Below are positions 22,863-24,871 of a stretch of 24,871 nt of DNA, in pieces. Position numbers and translations under genes: made by a program. Origin of the DNA: CAYXVB01 sp964467785 (lineage in GTDB: Bacteria > Bdellovibrionota > UBA1018); the NCBI GenBank assembly GCA_964467785.1, contig CAYXVB010000040.1, positions 1 through 24,871 of the forward strand, in the 5' to 3' direction. Under the pieces are notes generated by a model. It ran no database searches. It was not told the DNA's origin and worked only from the letters and a program-made list of their open reading frames with translations. Every line of letters begins with the position of its first letter. Position 1 is the first letter of the stretch.

Positions 22863-24614
22863 TTAGTACTTCATTCGCAAGACGATGTTGCCTGTATAGT
22901 TTCGGGCGCTGTCAGCGCTCACGCCTAGCGTCGAGGTGTCATTGACGGAGGCGCCATTGTTGATCTCGAACTCAGAATTGAGTTCGATGGATTTTGTTAG
23001 CTTCATTCGCCATCCGGCGCCGGTGCCTATTCCGGAGATCTTGTCCGAGACAGCCTGGCTGTTCGACGCGTTCAGGAACTCGCTCATGCGGAGGACCGCG
23101 TAGAAGTCCCCGCGACTTTCGGTAGGGAGGTGCGACTTGAGGCGACCTACGATTCCCGTATAGTTCTCGGCTCCTCCAGCCGAGCGAAGGATGTAATAGT
23201 TGCCTTCGGCCTCGAGGTAGGGTTTGACCTTGTCGGGGTCGCGCGAGTCGATCACCACAGAGATCCGGTCGACCGTGTTGACGTTGGAGGAGCCACTGCC
23301 AACGATGCGGCGATTGAGGTCGAGCTCGAGCTTTCCTTTTTGCTCGAAGGGAATCGTGCCGAGGTTGATGCGGCTGCCGAACTGACGGTCAAGGTCCGGG
23401 CCGAGAAAGTTGGTCTGGGCCCGCACCTTCGCGCGATTGTCGGGCTTGATATCCAGATGGATGCTCCCGTCGGAGGAGATAGAGATGTTCCCGATCTCCG
23501 GTGTCTTGGATCCTGCTTCAGCATCGGGCGGGAGCCCCGGTACGCGTTCTTCCCAGCGCCGGACGAGGCCGCGTTGGAGATCCGCCTCCGCAGGGGAGAG
23601 CTTGAAGTCGGCGCCGGGGACGTTTGTGGTCGACGTTCCGACCGCGGTCGCGGAGGTGAGCTTGTCTTCGCCTCGAGCGTTCCACGCAAAGGTGCAGTTC
23701 TTGGAGCGACCGAGGCAGACCTGCTCGAGTGTTTCGTCCCTGTGGATCATTTGGCTCATACGGGCCTGGATGGGCGCGGGATCGCGGGGAAGCAAGGCCT
23801 GATCCATCACCCAGCTCAGTGTTCTCGGGCGGAAAGAGTCTGACGAGGGCAGCATGCTCTCCGCGCGTTCGAGGCGGTCCGTCAGTGCGTCGGCCGTGTC
23901 GGAGGCCTGCGAGCTCCTGAAGATGCCGCTCGCTTTTTGGACAAAGAGCTTGCGGGTCAGCGGATCCCGATAAGACACGGTGCCGTTCGCCGGAAGTACG
24001 TCATTGAAGCCCAGCTCGCGAGCGACGTGGGCGAGGTAGGTTGCTTGCCCCGAGGTGCCCGTTCCCGAATGGCCATCGCCGAGCATCGAGAGGATGAAGA
24101 GCCGGTCCTGCAGCGAGAGCTCTGACCGTTGGGCGCGCAGGCTGTTGAGAAAGTCGCCAGATGGCTGAGTCAAAGGACCATCACGCAGCTCGATGAGCCC
24201 CGGAAGCACGAAGTCGTACAGGCGCCGGAGGCGATCGAGTTCGGGCGCGTCCCAGCGGGCGGCCGCCACTGAAATCCGTCCTTTTTCCGGTTCGCTCAGT
24301 TCGAAAAGAAAGAAGGAGTCGATCAACGAAACCGTCCGTTCGTTGACGGGGGCAAGATAGCCCAGGAGCGGATCAAATGCCGTCAGGATCTTACTGCCTG
24401 GCTGCGGCGGACGAGAGGAGGCGCAGGGAAAGTCTTTGGAGTTGAGCCCGGCGAATTCGCGGGGATCTTGGGCGAGGACTGGAGCAGGGAGGGCCGCGCA
24501 AATCGCAGCGAGCGCGAGCGTGGGGCCGATCCAGGCGCACGTTTGAAGTGTTGATGTCTGAATGAAGGGTTCGGACACGGCGGATGACTTCGCTCCTGAG
24601 AATGATGATGACAT
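22863..24614 (-). CDS. Large exported protein with probable C-terminal beta-barrel
   Basis: A 583-residue protein from the ATG at 24614, chosen because a signal peptide follows (hydrophobic core at about 29-46, cleavage after VLA at 48). An in-frame ATG at 24713 would add a 33-residue leader passing through a C-tract. The first 330 mature residues are mixed alpha/beta with the glycine-rich motif GDGHSGTGTSGQ near 179-190; I do not recognise the domain. The last 230 residues show beta-strand patterns with short turns (for example GAGWRMKLTKSIELNSEFEINNG) and end NIVLRMKY, an aromatic-terminated last strand as expected for an outer-membrane protein. The function is unknown. It is convergent with the diheme cytochrome gene, so a link to that cluster is not implied by operon structure. 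Confidence 0.8.
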   Translation of the reverse strand: MSSSFSGAKSSAVSEPFIQTSTLQTCAWIGPTLALAAICAALPAPVLAQDPREFAGLNSKDFPCASSRPPQPGSKILTAFDPLLGYLAPVNERTVSLIDSFFLFELSEPEKGRISVAAARWDAPELDRLRRLYDFVLPGLIELRDGPLTQPSGDFLNSLRAQRSELSLQDRLFILSMLGDGHSGTGTSGQATYLAHVARELGFNDVLPANGTVSYRDPLTRKLFVQKASGIFRSSQASDTADALTDRLERAESMLPSSDSFRPRTLSWVMDQALLPRDPAPIQARMSQMIHRDETLEQVCLGRSKNCTFAWNARGEDKLTSATAVGTSTTNVPGADFKLSPAEADLQRGLVRRWEERVPGLPPDAEAGSKTPEIGNISISSDGSIHLDIKPDNRAKVRAQTNFLGPDLDRQFGSRINLGTIPFEQKGKLELDLNRRIVGSGSSNVNTVDRISVVIDSRDPDKVKPYLEAEGNYYILRSAGGAENYTGIVGRLKSHLPTESRGDFYAVLRMSEFLNASNSQAVSDKISGIGTGAGWRMKLTKSIELNSEFEINNGASVNDTSTLGVSADSARNYTGNIVLRMKY

Positions 24615-24646
24615 AGTTTTGCGGTCCCCGTGGCGCGAAAGTACAA

Positions 24647-24662
24647 CCCCGGGGGGGGGGGG
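24647..24662. repeat. Homopolymeric G tract (12 G preceded by 4 C)
   Basis: CCCC at 24647-24650 is followed by twelve G at 24651-24662 on the plus strand. It lies 37-48 bases upstream of the ATG of the minus-strand exported-protein gene. Tracts of this length are prone to replication slippage and to sequencing error. Confidence 0.9.
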
Positions 24663-24665
24663 TTG

Positions 24666-24679
24666 GGCATCCGGATGCC
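24666..24679. promoter_or_regulatory. 14-bp perfect palindrome next to the G tract
   Basis: GGCATCCGGATGCC at 24666-24679 is its own reverse complement and lies three bases from the G tract, about 50 bases upstream of the exported-protein start. It may be a dimeric regulator site or form a hairpin; no partner is known. The remaining stretch to the tRNA (24680-24794) holds no gene. Confidence 0.4.
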
Positions 24680-24794
24680 GGAGTGCTTGGGTAAAAAAAG
24701 CGGGAGTTCGCATTTTCTGAGTTGAAATTGGAACGGCTTGCGGATAGTGAATGGGTCTCCCGATTGTTTCAGAAATTGATTCGGTCTTGAGTAT

Positions 24795-24870
24795 GTCCCT
24801 ATCGTCTAGAGGCCTAGGACATTACCCTTTCACGGTAAGAACCGGGGTTCGAATCCCCGTGGGGACGCCA
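24795..24870 (+). tRNA. tRNA-Glu (anticodon TTC)
   Basis: The 76-base cloverleaf closes fully. The acceptor stem GTCCCTA pairs with TGGGGAC (one G-U pair), and the D arm follows. The anticodon stem TTACC/GGTAA encloses the loop CTTTCAC with anticodon TTC at 24829-24831, and the T arm contains GGTTCGAAT. CCA is encoded at 24868-24870. It reads GAA and GAG codons. A loose promoter match (TTGAAA near 24722) lies upstream. The window ends one base after the CCA, so any following tRNA or rRNA is not visible. Confidence 0.97.
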
Positions 24871-24871
24871 A

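Overview
The window is GC-rich DNA from a Gram-negative bacterium. It encodes several exported lipoproteins, outer-membrane beta-barrel proteins, a type II NADH dehydrogenase, a bacterial inosine-guanosine kinase and a tRNA-Glu with an encoded CCA. Many large secreted or lipidated metalloproteases and orphan lipoproteins recall Bdellovibrionota/Oligoflexia or related former deltaproteobacteria, but that placement is low-confidence inference. Ten Ns inside one gene show that this is a draft assembly. I see no insertion sequence, CRISPR array, phage gene or rRNA.

Layout. (1) 1-5252, minus strand: an exported M48-type metalloprotease running off the left edge, an orphan cysteine-rich lipoprotein with its own candidate promoter, and a membrane Ste24-like M48 protease. 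(2) 5360-10903: a hotdog thioesterase on plus, then on minus a large lipoprotein metalloprotease with a clear intrinsic terminator, and an M42-like aminopeptidase translationally coupled (ATGA overlap) to a YihY/BrkB membrane protein. (3) 10968-14084, plus: type II NADH dehydrogenase followed by three small unrecognised or weakly recognised genes (one cytosolic, one exported, one MORN-type lipoprotein). (4) 14132-17727: a class III aminotransferase with a four-cysteine motif, a divergent PAP2/AUR1-like membrane enzyme containing the assembly gap, and gsk, whose end overlaps the PAP2 gene tail to tail. (5) 17799-20180: an EamA transporter, a small DUF883-like membrane protein and a family 2 glycosyltransferase. 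(6) 20218-22837: a cytochrome cluster. (7) 22863-24870: a large exported protein ending in a probable beta-barrel, preceded by a 12-G tract and a palindrome, then tRNA-Glu.

The most interesting region is 20218-22837. It encodes a c4/c553-like monoheme cytochrome, a divergent outer-membrane barrel that carries an N-terminal CxxCH haem motif (the architecture of the Cyc2 fused cytochrome-porins), and directly downstream a lipoprotein with two near-duplicate haem domains. Together they could form a path for electrons across the cell envelope. NDH-2 at 10968 would be one inner-membrane electron entry point in the same genome, but nothing here shows that the two are linked.

A second theme is proteolysis: four different zinc or co-catalytic metallopeptidases lie in the first 11 kb.
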